Source of the DNA: DASUFI01 sp036274635
GTDB taxonomy: Bacteria; Planctomycetota; B15-G4
NCBI GenBank assembly: GCA_036274635.1
Contig: DASUFI010000221.1
Location: forward strand, 1 to 13,870
DNA: 13,870 bases
Direction of reading: 5' to 3'
The notes under the pieces were generated by a model, which made no database searches, was not told the origin of the DNA, and saw nothing but the letters and a program-made list of their open reading frames with translations. Shown here piece by piece: positions 13,353 through 13,870 of this stretch (positions within the stretch are counted from its first letter, which is position 1; the number at the start of each line of letters is the position of its first letter). Made by a program: the position numbers and the translations under genes.

Positions 13353-13870
13353 ATGTCCCTGTCGTACACCGCGCGGCGCGCCGCCGCCGCGCTCGTGTGT
13401 CTGACCTCGTCCGCGGCGCAGGTGCTGGACTCGATCCGTCCCGCGATCCTCGCGCCCGGCGCGCTCGTGCGCGTGGAGGGGCGCGAGCTGGCGTCGGTGC
13501 ACACGGTGCGCTTCCTCGCGCTGGGGCCGGGCGACGAGCTGCTGCACGTCACGCAGCCGGTGCTGCGCGGCGATGACGGCGAGCTGCGCGTGGTCGTGCC
13601 GGCCTTCGCGGACGAGCCTCGCGGCGCCACGCCCTCGTCGCCGTGGGCCTGGATCGCGGTGGACGGCGCGGCGGCGCGGCCGGTCTTCCTGCTGGAGGCC
13701 ACGCAGGGGCGCGTGCGCCTCGCGGGCGCCGGCAGCCAGCGGCCGGACGGCGAGCGCCTCGCGATCGCCTTCGACCTCGCCGGCGGTCCGCCCAACCCGG
13801 GCAACGCCGGCTTCGCCCTCGAGCTCCACGGCGCGCCGCCGCGCGCGGCGGCCTTCGTGCTCGCGGGCCT
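13353..13870 (+). CDS. Secreted IPT/TIG-like protein, paralog C, truncated by window edge
   Basis: 172 codons are visible and the frame is open to the right edge. The signal peptide is about 1-22 (AAAALVCLTSSAAQ). 'LDSIRPAILAPGALVRVEGREL' (25-46) aligns with the N-terminal sandwich of A and B. 'LHVTQPVLRGDDGELRVVVP' (64-83) aligns with the B segment 'LTINQPIAVATDSEVLVVAP' without gaps. The beginning of the C-terminal domain is present: 'RLAIAFDLAGGPPNPGNAGF' and 'LELHGAPPRAAAFVLAGL'. The remaining part (QW...SNA end) lies outside the window. GAGGAG 5 nt before the ATG at 13353 gives a clear start. It follows paralog B by 150 bp in the same direction. It is the most diverged of the three. Confidence 0.78.
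   Translation, partial: MSLSYTARRAAAALVCLTSSAAQVLDSIRPAILAPGALVRVEGRELASVHTVRFLALGPGDELLHVTQPVLRGDDGELRVVVPAFADEPRGATPSSPWAWIAVDGAAARPVFLLEATQGRVRLAGAGSQRPDGERLAIAFDLAGGPPNPGNAGFALELHGAPPRAAAFVLAG

Noticed and set aside
13199..13829. Minus-strand open frames over paralog C (about 190-200 codons)
   Set aside because: The plus strand has a signal peptide, a good ribosome binding site and clear similarity to paralogs A and B; the minus frames are low-complexity.

Overview
The window is very GC-rich, gene-dense bacterial DNA. The best clue to its source is a family of three secreted proteins with a Sec signal peptide, an IPT/TIG-like N-terminal sandwich and a C-terminal domain with a 'PGN..F.L.L..AP.gA.AF..AGL ... 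QW ... SNA' pattern. I associate that pattern with environmental Planctomycetota. This is an inference from protein style, because there is no rRNA or marker gene here. I see no tRNA, rRNA, CRISPR array, insertion sequence or phage gene.

Layout. (1) 1-763, minus strand: the start of a CYTH-like (CHAD-type?) protein that runs off the left edge, preceded by a Nudix hydrolase of the diphosphoinositol-polyphosphate type. (2) 1042-1461, plus: a YjbQ/UPF0047 protein. It converges on a 55-residue DUF1328 membrane protein (1469-1636, minus). (3) 1637-1994: a 358-bp divergent intergenic region rich in inverted repeats. (4) 1995-4456, plus: a soluble PAS-type histidine kinase overlapping an NtrC-family sigma-54 activator. 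The activator overlaps tail-to-tail by 67 bp with an iron-type superoxide dismutase (4390-5022, minus). (5) 5245-6964, plus: an envelope/stress block of a small helical lipoprotein, a CsbD-like protein, a DUF883 (ElaB/YqjD-like) membrane-anchored protein with 33-bp tandem repeats, and a YqjE/holin-X-like membrane protein. The last two recall the yqjD-yqjE order of E. coli. (6) 7155-7955: secreted paralog A. (7) 8027-9198: a rhombotarget-type lipoprotein and a rhombosortase (rhomboid-family intramembrane serine protease). The lipoprotein appears to have lost its C-terminus and the rhombosortase its N-terminus at their shared junction. (8) 9210-12371: a 1053-residue two-domain protein, GH127 beta-L-arabinofuranosidase plus a DUF6786-like domain. 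(9) 12465-13202 and 13353-end: secreted paralogs B and C.

How the parts may work together. The left half reads as general stress and signalling: Nudix/CYTH phosphate metabolism, superoxide dismutase, CsbD/DUF883/DUF1328 envelope-stress proteins and a two-component pair. The right half reads as secretion and surface biology: three exported paralogs, a protein-sorting protease with its lipoprotein partner, and a probably exported arabinosidase. No GlyGly-CTERM protein, the normal rhombosortase substrate, is visible in the window. The most notable points are the apparently damaged rhombosortase/lipoprotein junction, the GH127-DUF6786 fusion and the local three-member paralog family.
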